64,000 bases of DNA, taken from the NCBI GenBank assembly GCA_002238485.1, contig MPMG01000005.1, positions 162,876 through 226,875 on the forward strand, read 5' to 3'. The notes below the pieces were generated by a model. The model saw only the letters and a list, made by a program, of their open reading frames with translations. It was not told where the DNA came from and searched no databases. A program made the position numbers and the translations under genes. The DNA comes from Chloroflexi bacterium bin20. GTDB lineage: Bacteria > Chloroflexota > Anaerolineae > Aggregatilineales > Phototrophicaceae. Shown here one piece after another: positions 34,808 to 42,822 of the stretch; within the stretch, counting starts at the first letter, position 1; each line of letters starts with the position of its first letter.

Positions 34808-36958
34808 ATGAAAGCTTACTTGCTCGTAGATGTAGACGATTTGCTGAATCACGCCGCCAATAGCAAAGTCGACTTGCAGGAATTGGCGGTGGCTATCCGC
34901 GCCAACGCCATCATGGTGGCTGGCTTGATTGAATCGACCCTTTTGCGGGCGATCGCCTTTGCCAGCTGGAGCGCAGAAAACGCCAGCTTGCCCAAAGAAA
35001 CGCTAGCCATTTTTCAGAATGCTGGCTACGAAACGTTTGATATCAACGATCCGGCGCGCGCCAACGAATGTCTGCAAGCAGAGTTCTTCCCGCCCGAGCA
35101 CAGTCCGCTGAGCTGGCTCATCATGGCGACAACGCGCAAAGACTTGCTGGAGCTGCTGCCAAAGATCGAGTTCTCAGCCAATTCGCGCATTCGGCTGTGG
35201 GGAATCGACGAAGCTGCGCTGGACATCGGTCCTCTGAGCGATCGCACTGTCGTTCAGGGCTTTGACTCGCTGGTTGGCATCCAGAAGATCAAGAATGTCG
35301 CGGTTTACATCGACTTTGAGAATATCTCGATCAGCCTCAACGAGCAGGGCTATGTTGTCAACCTGGATCATCTTATCGACCGGATGGCCTCCCAAGCCCA
35401 GGCGCACGGACAGCTAGTCAAGACAGCGGCTTATGCGCCCTGGGGTCAGCGCGGGGCATTGCCGCCCCTGGTCGACAGCGGTGGCCGCGAAGTGGCGGAT
35501 GATGCCCCGGCGCGCCTGATGAAGTCAAATATCGACCCCGTCTTTCACCTGCCCGGCAAGCAAAGCGCCGATATCCGCATCGCCCGCGATGTCTTGGCAG
35601 ATGCCGATTATCCCGAATCGGGCGATGTCATCATCTTGGCGACTGGCGACCGCGATTTCAACGATGTCATCAACACACTGCTGCAAAAGCGCAAGACTGT
35701 GGTCGTCTGGGGCGTGCGTGGCAGCACCGGTCGCTTGTTGCAAGACCATCCCTCGCTGCGACTGGATTATATCGATGACTTCACCGATCTGCGCACCCAT
35801 CAGTCGCTCAGCGTTGTCGAGACCGAACACGACACCGAAAGCTTCATCCCTTCGCAGTGGTCCAGCGTCATCATCCAATTCTTCCGCTTGAGCGCCGCCA
35901 ATCCACAAGAGATCATCACGGTCGACGATCTCATCGCGCAGCTCAACGATGTCGGCGGCGTCATTTCGCGAGAACGCGGGCAAGATCTGGTTTCGCAAGC
36001 CTTGTCTCTGGGCATATTGGCAGAGCAAGAGGGTCCCGGCGCCATTCGCTTGAACTTTCAACATCCTATCGTCGACAAGACTCTGCTGATCGTCAATCGG
36101 CTGGTACGCCGTGTCGCCAATACGCTGTCCACGCGCAGTTGGGAATATGTCAACTATGGCTTCTTGCTCAAGGGCATCGCCATGGAGCGCGACCTCAGCC
36201 GCACGGGCATGAACGACAGCGACCAATGGCGCTCGCACTGGATCGACTGCCTGGTGCGCGAACGCGTCTTGCAGCGCGACCTCGTGCCGCATCGCCACAA
36301 TCCGGACGACCTCGTGCCCGTCATCCGCCTGCCCGAAACCCGCGATGCGCTCACCTTGTCGCAGCCAGAGACCGAACCGGTAAGTATCGACATCAGCGCG
36401 CAGAAGTGGAAAGGCGTGCCGCCACACCAGATGGTTGAGATCGACAGCGATGTCGCGCGCATGGTCGCCCGCATTGTGATAAGCGTCCAGCAATTCACCA
36501 GCTTCCGCAACTTCGCCTGGTGTCCACTGGGCAGCCTGCACAGACGTCTGCGCGAACACGATGGCGGCATGGCATTCCAAAACGCGGTCGAATACCTGCT
36601 GGTCAACGAAATGGTCAGCGTCAACGAATACGCCAATCCGCGCAGCGACTACAACACCAAGGGCATCGAGCTGAACGAGAGCAACTCTTTTGTGGCGGCG
36701 CTGCTGGCGGAGCGAGACGAATTCGTGCGCGTGCTGCTGGCAATGTATCGAAACAACGACGGCATCACACAAGAGACGATCGCGCTGCAGCTCAACAGCA
36801 ATTGGGATGTCGGACTGTGGCTGTCCATTATGCGCAGCGAGAATGTGCTCAACCCGCTGCCGGGCAGAACCGACCAATTCAGCTTGTTCCGCACGCATCA
36901 TACGGTGAAGCTGGTCGCCAACGACGATGTCGACGAGATGCAGGAAGTCGCCAGCTAG
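34808..36958 (+). CDS. tandem NYN-domain protein with helical C-terminal region
   Basis: This 716-aa protein contains a NYN (PIN-like RNase) domain at about 165-345. VAVYIDFENISI, SADIRIARDV and IILATGDRDFNDVI supply the acidic catalytic residues, and TVVVWGVRGS the closing strand. The first 150 residues look like a second, degenerate copy: AYLLVDVDDLL aligns with the first strand, and WLIMATTRKDLLELL with the central motif, but the acidic residues are mostly lost. Residues 350-716 are likely several winged-helix or LOTUS-like units (repeats of VDDLIAQLNDVGG type). NYN proteins cleave RNA in decay or surveillance. ATG at 34808 is favoured by GGA 7 bases before; 34802 is an alternative. It is upstream of rpsO-pnp. 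Confidence 0.75.
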   Translation: MKAYLLVDVDDLLNHAANSKVDLQELAVAIRANAIMVAGLIESTLLRAIAFASWSAENASLPKETLAIFQNAGYETFDINDPARANECLQAEFFPPEHSPLSWLIMATTRKDLLELLPKIEFSANSRIRLWGIDEAALDIGPLSDRTVVQGFDSLVGIQKIKNVAVYIDFENISISLNEQGYVVNLDHLIDRMASQAQAHGQLVKTAAYAPWGQRGALPPLVDSGGREVADDAPARLMKSNIDPVFHLPGKQSADIRIARDVLADADYPESGDVIILATGDRDFNDVINTLLQKRKTVVVWGVRGSTGRLLQDHPSLRLDYIDDFTDLRTHQSLSVVETEHDTESFIPSQWSSVIIQFFRLSAANPQEIITVDDLIAQLNDVGGVISRERGQDLVSQALSLGILAEQEGPGAIRLNFQHPIVDKTLLIVNRLVRRVANTLSTRSWEYVNYGFLLKGIAMERDLSRTGMNDSDQWRSHWIDCLVRERVLQRDLVPHRHNPDDLVPVIRLPETRDALTLSQPETEPVSIDISAQKWKGVPPHQMVEIDSDVARMVARIVISVQQFTSFRNFAWCPLGSLHRRLREHDGGMAFQNAVEYLLVNEMVSVNEYANPRSDYNTKGIELNESNSFVAALLAERDEFVRVLLAMYRNNDGITQETIALQLNSNWDVGLWLSIMRSENVLNPLPGRTDQFSLFRTHHTVKLVANDDVDEMQEVAS

Positions 36959-36965
36959 CTGGCAC

Positions 36966-36994
36966 TTGTCGCCCCTTGGTGCGACTGCTACAAT
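36966..36994 (+). promoter_or_regulatory. promoter of rpsO
   Basis: TTGTCG, a 17-base spacer and TACAAT, immediately after the NYN gene and 70 bases before the rpsO start. Confidence 0.55.
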
Positions 36995-37014
36995 CGCCGC
37001 GTTTATCTTGACCA

Positions 37015-37036
37015 ACAGGCAACCGCTCCTGCCTGT
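37015..37036 (+). promoter_or_regulatory. rpsO leader hairpin
   Basis: ACAGGCA and TGCCTGT pair perfectly around an 8-base loop, in the transcribed leader about 27 bases before the rpsO ATG. S15 often controls its own mRNA through leader structures, so this is a plausible S15 site. Confidence 0.4.
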
Positions 37037-37063
37037 CTGGTGGCTAGCGAAGGGACGGAAAGC

Positions 37064-37333
37064 ATGCCATTGGATAAAGTAACAAAGACGCAGATCATCA
37101 AAGACTATGCCCGCGAAGACGGCGACACCGGCTCGCCCGAGGTGCAGATCGCACTGCTCACCCAGCGAATCCTGCAGTTGACTGAGCACCTGAAGATTCA
37201 CAACCACGACGAACATTCGCGGCGCGGCTTGCTGAAGCTGGTCGGACAACGCCGCCGCCACCTGAAGTACATCGCACGCAAAAAGCCGGAAGTCTATCGG
37301 GAGTTGCTGGCGCGGCTAGGCTTGCGCCGCTGA
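37064..37333 (+). CDS. rpsO: 30S ribosomal protein S15
   Basis: This 89-aa primary binder of 16S rRNA in the small subunit has the hallmark [12 protein letters not shown] and [24 protein letters not shown] segments. The start ATG at 37064 has AAGGGACGG upstream. It is followed by pnp, the common rpsO-pnp order, with 139 bases between. Confidence 0.97.
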   Translation: MPLDKVTKTQIIKDYAREDGDTGSPEVQIALLTQRILQLTEHLKIHNHDEHSRRGLLKLVGQRRRHLKYIARKKPEVYRELLARLGLRR

Positions 37334-37472
37334 TGAACCTGCTCGCCCCGCAGTGCCGCATTACGACAATGCCGACAGGCAATCATCCACCGAAAGCCAA
37401 TGCGTCTACAACAGTGGACGCCAGGCGCTTGTGCGCTAGCAACGCGCGCGCCTTCAATCTATGGAGAATTGT

Positions 37473-39743
37473 ATGACACTGGATATACGCGAATACCGCT
37501 GCAATGTTGGCGGCAAGGAAGTCATCATCGAAACCGGACGCTTTGCCCAGCAGGCCGGCGGCGCAGTGACTGTACGCATGGGCGATACCATGCTTTTCTG
37601 CTCGACGACCATGGGCTCGCCGCGCCCTGGGCTGGATTTCTTCCCGCTCAGCGTCGATTACGAAGAAAAGATGTACGCTGGCGGACGCGTGCCGGGCGGG
37701 TTCTTCCGCCGCGAAGGCCGACCGTCCGAAGGCGCGATCCTCACCTCGCGCGTCATCGACCGCACGCTGCGCCCGCTCTTCCCCAAGAACATGCGCAACG
37801 AAGTGCAAGTCATTTTGATGTCGCTTTCTCATGATAAAGAGCATCATGTCGATATGCTGGGCATCATTGCCGCCAGCACGGCGCTGATGATCTCCGATAT
37901 CCCCTGGAATGGTCCGGTTGCTGGCGCGCGCGTCGGTCTGGTCGATGGCGAGTTGGCTGTCAACCCAACTTACAGCGATATGGCCGACAGCGCGCTCGAC
38001 CTGCGTGTCTCTGGCACAGCCGAAGCCATCAACATGGTGGAGTGCAACGCCGACCAGGTCGACGAAGACACCATGCTGGAAGCGCTATTCCTGGCGCACG
38101 ACTCGGTGCAAGACATTATCGCCCTGCAACAGCGCATCCGCGGCGAGATCGGCAAAGACAAAAACGCCCCTTCCGTAGACGACATCAGCGAAGCGCTGCA
38201 AGCCGAAGTCGCCGCCAAGGTCGAAGCGCCGATACGCGAAGTTATGTCTGCGCACAGCGACCGCGCCGCCCGCCGCCAACCCCTGCGCGATATCCAGGAT
38301 GGGCTGTTGGCGGAATACGGCGCTCGCCAGGAAGCCGGCGACAGCTCAATCAACCTGAAGCATGTCGAACGCGCCTATGACACGGTGATGAAACAGGTCG
38401 TGCGTGAGCGCATCGTCAATGAAGGCATCCGCCCCGATGGCCGAGATCCCGCCAGCATCCGTGCGCTGGCTGCCGAAGTCGGGCTGGTGCCGCGAGTTCA
38501 CGGCTCGGGCATGTTCATGCGCGGCGAAACACAGGTCTTGACCATCGCTACGCTGGGCACTCCGCGTGACTCGCAATTCCTCGATGGCTTAAGCCCCGAA
38601 GACGACAAGCGCTATATGCACCATTACAATTTCCCGCCCTACAGCACAGGCGAAACCTATCCCATGCGCGGTCCGCGTCGCCGCGAAGTCGGTCATGGCG
38701 CGTTGGCGGAGAAAGCCCTGCTGGCCATGATCCCGCCTGCCGAAGAGTTCCCCTATGTCCTGCGCCTCGTCAGCGAGGTGATGAGCTCGAACGGCAGCAC
38801 GTCTATGGCGAGCGTCTGCGGGAGTACGTTGGCGCTGCTGGATGCGGGCGTGCCCATCAAAAATCCGGTCGGCGGCATCGCCATGGGCTTGATCAAAGAA
38901 GGCGACAAGCTCGCTGTATTGACCGACATCCAGGGCTTGGAAGATCATCTTGGCGATATGGACTTCAAGGTCGCGGGCACGGCGGATGGCATCACAGCGC
39001 TGCAAATGGATATCAAGATCGCCGGTGTAACGCGCGACATCATGGGGCAGGCGCTGGCGCAAGCCAAAGATGCCCGCCTGGAAATCCTCGCTGTCATCCA
39101 GGCCGCCATGCCACAGAAGCGCGCCAAGCTCAGCGACTTCGCCCCGCGCATGGAGAGCTTCAAAATTGCCGTCGACAAGATCGGCGCAGTCATTGGTCCT
39201 GGCGGCAAGAATGTGCGCGGGCTGCAAGACGAGCATCAAGTCAAGGTCGATATTCAAGAAGACGGCTTGATCTATGTGGCCGGCGATTCTGGCGCAGAAG
39301 TCGATCGCGCGATCGAGAAAATCAAAGCCATGGTGCAGGAACCTGAGCTGGGTCATATCTACACCGGCAAGGTGGTACGCACCGAAAATTACGGCGCTTT
39401 TGTGGAATTCCTGCCCGGCTCGGAAGGCATGGTGCATGTCTCGCAGCTGGCGGATTACCATGTCAAAAGCGTCGAAGACGAAGTCAGCGTGGGCGACGAA
39501 ATCATGGTCATGGTCATCAATATCGATGGCACGGGCAGAGTGCGCCTCAGCCGCCAAGCCGTCTTGGAAGGCTGGGATGTCGAAGAAGCCAAACGCCGCG
39601 ATGCCGCTGGTTCGCGCGGGGGCGGACGCCGCGGGGGTGGTGACCGCCGCGGACCACGCCGTGATGGCAACCGTGGTGGTGGCGACCGCCGTGGGCCGCG
39701 CCGCGATGGCAATCGGAGCGGTGGCGACCGCAACCGCAGCTAA
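37473..39743 (+). CDS. pnp: polyribonucleotide nucleotidyltransferase
   Basis: This 756-aa phosphorolytic 3'-to-5' exoribonuclease of mRNA decay has two RNase PH-like domains (about 10-225 and 315-540), the second with GGIAMGLI and the DIQGLEDHLGDMDFKVAGT active region. A KH domain (IGAVIGPGGKNVR near 570) and an S1 domain (GKVVRTENYGAFVEFLPG near 633) follow. The C-terminus is an Arg/Gly-rich tail with two 14-residue repeats. I start at 37473 because GGAG lies 6 bases before it; the 37461 ATG in the track has no ribosome site. Confidence 0.95.
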   Translation: MTLDIREYRCNVGGKEVIIETGRFAQQAGGAVTVRMGDTMLFCSTTMGSPRPGLDFFPLSVDYEEKMYAGGRVPGGFFRREGRPSEGAILTSRVIDRTLRPLFPKNMRNEVQVILMSLSHDKEHHVDMLGIIAASTALMISDIPWNGPVAGARVGLVDGELAVNPTYSDMADSALDLRVSGTAEAINMVECNADQVDEDTMLEALFLAHDSVQDIIALQQRIRGEIGKDKNAPSVDDISEALQAEVAAKVEAPIREVMSAHSDRAARRQPLRDIQDGLLAEYGARQEAGDSSINLKHVERAYDTVMKQVVRERIVNEGIRPDGRDPASIRALAAEVGLVPRVHGSGMFMRGETQVLTIATLGTPRDSQFLDGLSPEDDKRYMHHYNFPPYSTGETYPMRGPRRREVGHGALAEKALLAMIPPAEEFPYVLRLVSEVMSSNGSTSMASVCGSTLALLDAGVPIKNPVGGIAMGLIKEGDKLAVLTDIQGLEDHLGDMDFKVAGTADGITALQMDIKIAGVTRDIMGQALAQAKDARLEILAVIQAAMPQKRAKLSDFAPRMESFKIAVDKIGAVIGPGGKNVRGLQDEHQVKVDIQEDGLIYVAGDSGAEVDRAIEKIKAMVQEPELGHIYTGKVVRTENYGAFVEFLPGSEGMVHVSQLADYHVKSVEDEVSVGDEIMVMVINIDGTGRVRLSRQAVLEGWDVEEAKRRDAAGSRGGGRRGGGDRRGPRRDGNRGGGDRRGPRRDGNRSGGDRNRS
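39633..39740 (+). repeat. 42-bp tandem repeats in the pnp tail
   Basis: Two full 42-bp units (39633-39674 and 39675-39716) and a partial third encode GGGDRRGPRRDGNR repeats. They differ only by a few bases. Confidence 0.8.
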
Positions 39744-39793
39744 GAAATGCAAATGGATAGCGGCGCAGCGAAGACCAGAATTTGCAAATCGAG

Positions 39794-39982
39794 ATGATCG
39801 ACAGTAACAGCAGCGACAACAACGCGCTCGCCGAGACCGACAATTATCTGGTCTGGGAAGTGCGCCAGGCCGATGACGAGATGACTTATCATGTCGAGTT
39901 GGGCGCGGTTACCCTGCACTTCTTCCGCGAAGAATGGGAAGAATTTCTGCAGTTGATCAAGGTGGCGGCGAGCAACAGCTGA
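39794..39982 (+). CDS. small acidic hypothetical protein, 62 aa
   Basis: I do not recognise the family. It is a 62-aa acidic protein (MIDSNSSDNNALAE..., EEWEEFLQLIKVA) with a predicted strand-rich middle (LVWEVRQAD, TYHVELGAVTLHFF) and a C-terminal helix. Its TGA shares bases with the ATG of the next gene (ATGA), which supports translation and coupling. The ribosome site is poor; a TTG at 39782 would add four residues. It lies between pnp and a methyltransferase-like gene. Confidence 0.55.
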   Translation: MIDSNSSDNNALAETDNYLVWEVRQADDEMTYHVELGAVTLHFFREEWEEFLQLIKVAASNS

Positions 39983-40788
39983 TGACAGCGCTGCGGCTGC
40001 GGCGGCACTTCGTCTTGGCGATGGCAAAGCAACTGCCGCCCAGCTCCGCCACGCTGCGATTGCTGGATCTGGATGGTGGCTCGGCTGCCATCTTGTCCGA
40101 GGCCCGCACAGATTTGCAAGCCCTGCCCAGGCAAGCCTGCCAGCCCAACAGCCTCGATGCCGTTGTCGCCTGCGATGTGCCGCTGACGAGAGAATTGTTG
40201 GACGATGCGCTCAAGTTGCTGCGCCGCGGCGGTCGTTTCGTCGCTGTGCAGTCGCAGGGCACGGTTAGCCAGCAGCTTGGCGAGTTTTTGGGCGAACGCG
40301 GTTATGTGCGCATCCTGATAGAGCCGGCGCTCGACGATCTGGGCCTGTTGATCCGCGGCGAAAAACCTCACAGCACTGGTGAACCACAGTTGCGCATCCA
40401 AAACGTCGCGCGCATGGATACCGACTCACTGACCATGGAGCGCTTCCGCGGGCGCTACTTGCATCTGCTGATCCAGCAGCAGCCCAACCTGCCGGCCTGG
40501 GCGCGAAGCGCAAACGACATAATCAGCTGGCGCGCCGCCGCCATCGAAGCGCTGCCACAACCGATTCTGCTGGCATTCAGCAGCTTGCCCAAAGCTGTCG
40601 GCTTCATGCAGCGGGCCGTGCTCGCTGGAGTCGTTCGCGATATCAACAAAGTCGGCAAGTTCAGCCGCGAAACCGCGCAAACATGGTCCTGTCGGCCGCG
40701 CATAAACCCGACTCTGGAGTCGCTGCGTGACGAAAGGCTCGTCTACATCGACATCGACCCCGCGTCTGCCGAAGCGCCTGACGAGTAG
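39982..40788 (+). CDS. divergent methyltransferase-like protein
   Basis: This 268-aa protein has a class I methyltransferase-like layout: LRLLDLDGGSA in the place of the SAM-binding glycine loop, SLDAVVACDVP as motif II-IV, and LLRRGGRFVAVQSQG as the typical post-motif strand. The glycine loop is degenerate (LDLDGGSA instead of LDLGxGxG), so SAM binding is uncertain. The C-terminal half is unrecognised. It starts at the ATG overlapping the upstream stop and is followed 8 bases later by another methyltransferase gene. The track's 284-aa version adds unsupported residues. Confidence 0.55.
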   Translation: MTALRLRRHFVLAMAKQLPPSSATLRLLDLDGGSAAILSEARTDLQALPRQACQPNSLDAVVACDVPLTRELLDDALKLLRRGGRFVAVQSQGTVSQQLGEFLGERGYVRILIEPALDDLGLLIRGEKPHSTGEPQLRIQNVARMDTDSLTMERFRGRYLHLLIQQQPNLPAWARSANDIISWRAAAIEALPQPILLAFSSLPKAVGFMQRAVLAGVVRDINKVGKFSRETAQTWSCRPRINPTLESLRDERLVYIDIDPASAEAPDE

Positions 40789-40796
40789 CCTGCTGT

Positions 40797-41996
40797 ATGC
40801 CGCTGAGCCTGGACGACATCGCCTTCTTGCAAACCGACCGCGCTCAAAAGCAACTGGACTCGCTGGCAAATGCCGACCTGTCCGATACCAATGCATTGCC
40901 TTTGCTCAGCCAGTTGCGCCGATCACTGACTGCCCGCGAAGCCGGCGCTGTACTGACTACGTTGCGACTGCGGAAAACAGCAGCAGCCAAGTTCCCTGCC
41001 CAAGGTGGGCGCATGCTCTTCACCGATGCGGGTTTGCAGCAAGCCAGTGGTCAGCTCCTGCGCCAATATCGCGCGCGCCAGTTTGAATCGAGGCGACTGC
41101 TGGATCTGTGCTGTGGCATCGGCGCAGACAGCCTGGCCTTCGCCGCAGCGCATCGCGAGGTACATGGTTTGGACATCGACCCCGTCCACATCGCCATCGC
41201 CCGACACAACGGGGCCGTGCTGCAGCTGCCAACGCAATTCACTGTTTGTGATATCCGCAACGGCATCCCCATTGGTTATGAGGCGATCTTCTTCGACCCC
41301 GCCCGTCGCGATGACAAAGGCAGGCGCATCCATCATGTGGAGGCGTATCGGCCGCCGCTTTCGCTGCTGCGACAATGGCAAGCGCGCGAAATCGCCGTCA
41401 AGCTATCTCCAGGCCTCAACCTGCGCCAGATCGTAGCGTATGGCGGCGCCTTGGAATTCATTTCTGTGAAGGGACGGCTGAGCGAGGCCCTGCTGTGGCT
41501 GCATCGTGAGGCCGCCCAGCCCTTCGCCACCCTGCTGCGAGAAGCAGATGCCCTGCACATGCGGAATGATGACGAGGCTGGCATCGCTATCACTGAGCCG
41601 CGAGACTGGCTGCTCGAGCCCGACCCGGCTGTGCTGCGCGCTGGCTTGGTGCAGACCCTGGGGCGGCAGCTTGATGCGTCTATGCTTGACGAAACCATCG
41701 CCTACTTGACGGTCGACCAGCCTGCACCGACTCCCTGGGCACGCTGCTGGAAAATCCGCGAATGGCTGCCCTTTCAGCTGAAGCGGCTGCGGCGTCATTT
41801 GCATGCGCGAGGCATCGGACGCGTCACGATCAAGAAACGCGGCTTTGCCATGAGTCCCGACGAGTTGATCGCCCGCTTGCGATTGAGCGGCGAAGGCGAT
41901 TCTTGTGTGCTTGTCATGACTCGCTGCCGTGGCAAGCCCATCGCCATCCTCTGTGAAGAACCCAAACTTGGGCAAGCGCCACGAATCTCACTATAA
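40797..41996 (+). CDS. class I SAM methyltransferase with THUMP-like C-terminus
   Basis: This is a 399-aa protein. The methyltransferase core is at about 95-200: LLDLCCGIGADSLAFA (motif I), VHGLDIDPVHIAIA (motif II) and EAIFFDPARRD, a DPA(R/Y)-type motif IV as in nucleic-acid methylases. The last 80 residues (ARGIGRVTIKKRGFAMSPDEL... and CRGKPIAILCE) match the THUMP-like domain of a conserved but poorly characterised bacterial family. The substrate is probably RNA or a protein of the translation apparatus, by inference from the neighbours. Confidence 0.75.
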   Translation: MPLSLDDIAFLQTDRAQKQLDSLANADLSDTNALPLLSQLRRSLTAREAGAVLTTLRLRKTAAAKFPAQGGRMLFTDAGLQQASGQLLRQYRARQFESRRLLDLCCGIGADSLAFAAAHREVHGLDIDPVHIAIARHNGAVLQLPTQFTVCDIRNGIPIGYEAIFFDPARRDDKGRRIHHVEAYRPPLSLLRQWQAREIAVKLSPGLNLRQIVAYGGALEFISVKGRLSEALLWLHREAAQPFATLLREADALHMRNDDEAGIAITEPRDWLLEPDPAVLRAGLVQTLGRQLDASMLDETIAYLTVDQPAPTPWARCWKIREWLPFQLKRLRRHLHARGIGRVTIKKRGFAMSPDELIARLRLSGEGDSCVLVMTRCRGKPIAILCEEPKLGQAPRISL

Positions 41997-41997
41997 T
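41968..41997 (+). promoter_or_regulatory. promoter of the phosphoribosyltransferase gene
   Basis: TTGGGC, an 18-base spacer and a perfect TATAAT that overlaps the upstream stop codon. Confidence 0.5.
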
Positions 41998-42042
41998 TGC
42001 TGAGGTGCCGGTTTTTTGCCGCTGCAGGGAAAGGGAGATAGC

Positions 42043-42573
42043 ATGCTGATGCGCCCGGAAGATTCCGGACCACCGCGATTGATCAGCTGGGACGAAGTCG
42101 ATGAGTTGATAGACGGGTTGATACCGCGCATCCAGTTGCTGGGTCCCTTCGGCGCTATGGTGATGATCACCCGTGGCGGGGTCATCCCCGGCGGTCTGTT
42201 GGCAGAGGCGCTGAGCATCCAGCATCTGCTTACGGCATCCGTGGACTTTGTGGCTGCCTCGCGCGCCAGCATGATGGCTTGGCCCAGCTTCCTGCAATTC
42301 CCCGATCCGGATTTACTGCGCGGTCGCCGCACCCTGGTGGTCGATGATGTTTGGGGCAGCGGTCGAACCAGCATTGCCGTGCGCGACCGGGTCGGCGCGG
42401 CCGGGGGCAGTCCCATCAGTTGCGTGCTGCACTTCCATCCATACCGCAGCTTGTTTTCCGATACCAAGCCCGACTTGTATGGCGATGTAACCGATGGTTA
42501 TGTCATCTATCCTTGGGAGATCGACCGTGGCTTGCTGGGGCGCGATTATGCTGACGCGCCGCCGCAAAATTGA
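42043..42573 (+). CDS. phosphoribosyltransferase family protein
   Basis: This 176-aa type I PRTase has the PRPP loop RRTLVVDDVWGSGRTS (two acids followed by the G-S-G-R-T turn) and the early MVMITRGGVIPGGLLAEAL loop that binds pyrophosphate. The overall look is of xanthine/hypoxanthine-type or regulatory PRTases. I start at 42043 (GGGAG 5-6 bases upstream); the track's 185-aa start is inside the leader. It may act in purine salvage. Confidence 0.78.
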   Translation: MLMRPEDSGPPRLISWDEVDELIDGLIPRIQLLGPFGAMVMITRGGVIPGGLLAEALSIQHLLTASVDFVAASRASMMAWPSFLQFPDPDLLRGRRTLVVDDVWGSGRTSIAVRDRVGAAGGSPISCVLHFHPYRSLFSDTKPDLYGDVTDGYVIYPWEIDRGLLGRDYADAPPQN

Positions 42574-42597
42574 TGTGCTGGCGCAATGCCGCGACCT

Positions 42598-42628
42598 TTG
42601 TGCCTGGCACGACAATTTGCGCTATACT
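42598..42628 (+). promoter_or_regulatory. candidate promoter upstream of the first S1-like gene
   Basis: TATACT (42623-42628) with TTGTGC at a rather long 19-base spacing; the leader to 42823 is about 190 bases. Confidence 0.35.
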
Positions 42629-42670
42629 GGATGATGTTGCCACTCGGCGCGAGGAGGTTGCGCGGTCATT

Positions 42671-42724
42671 ATGTGCGCAAACTCGTCTGTTCATGTTAGA
42701 GTAGGCGCGCAGAGCAACTATTGA
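42671..42724 (+). other. candidate leader ORF, 17 aa
   Basis: ATG TGC opens a 17-codon ORF (MCANSSVHVRVG...) in the S1 leader, preceded by GAGGAGG at 13 bases, the same spacing as the S1 gene itself. It may be a regulatory uORF or chance. Confidence 0.25.
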
Positions 42725-42735
42725 AGGCAGTAATC

Positions 42736-42792
42736 ATGTGCGACATAGCAGCCTATATGCCAATGCGCAGACAAGCTGCGACGCGACAATGA
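42736..42792 (+). other. candidate second leader ORF, 18 aa
   Basis: ATG TGC again opens an 18-codon ORF (MCDIAAYMPMRR...) with AAGG upstream, ending 30 bases before the S1 start. Two such ORFs in a row are suggestive but unproven. Confidence 0.25.
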
Positions 42793-42822
42793 CCTGCACA
42801 AGCAGGAGGCTTGCCCAAACCC

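Noticed and set aside
35525-37261. 578-aa ORF antisense to the NYN gene and rpsO
   Set aside because: It spans two real genes and their promoter, with no ribosome site or recognisable motif.
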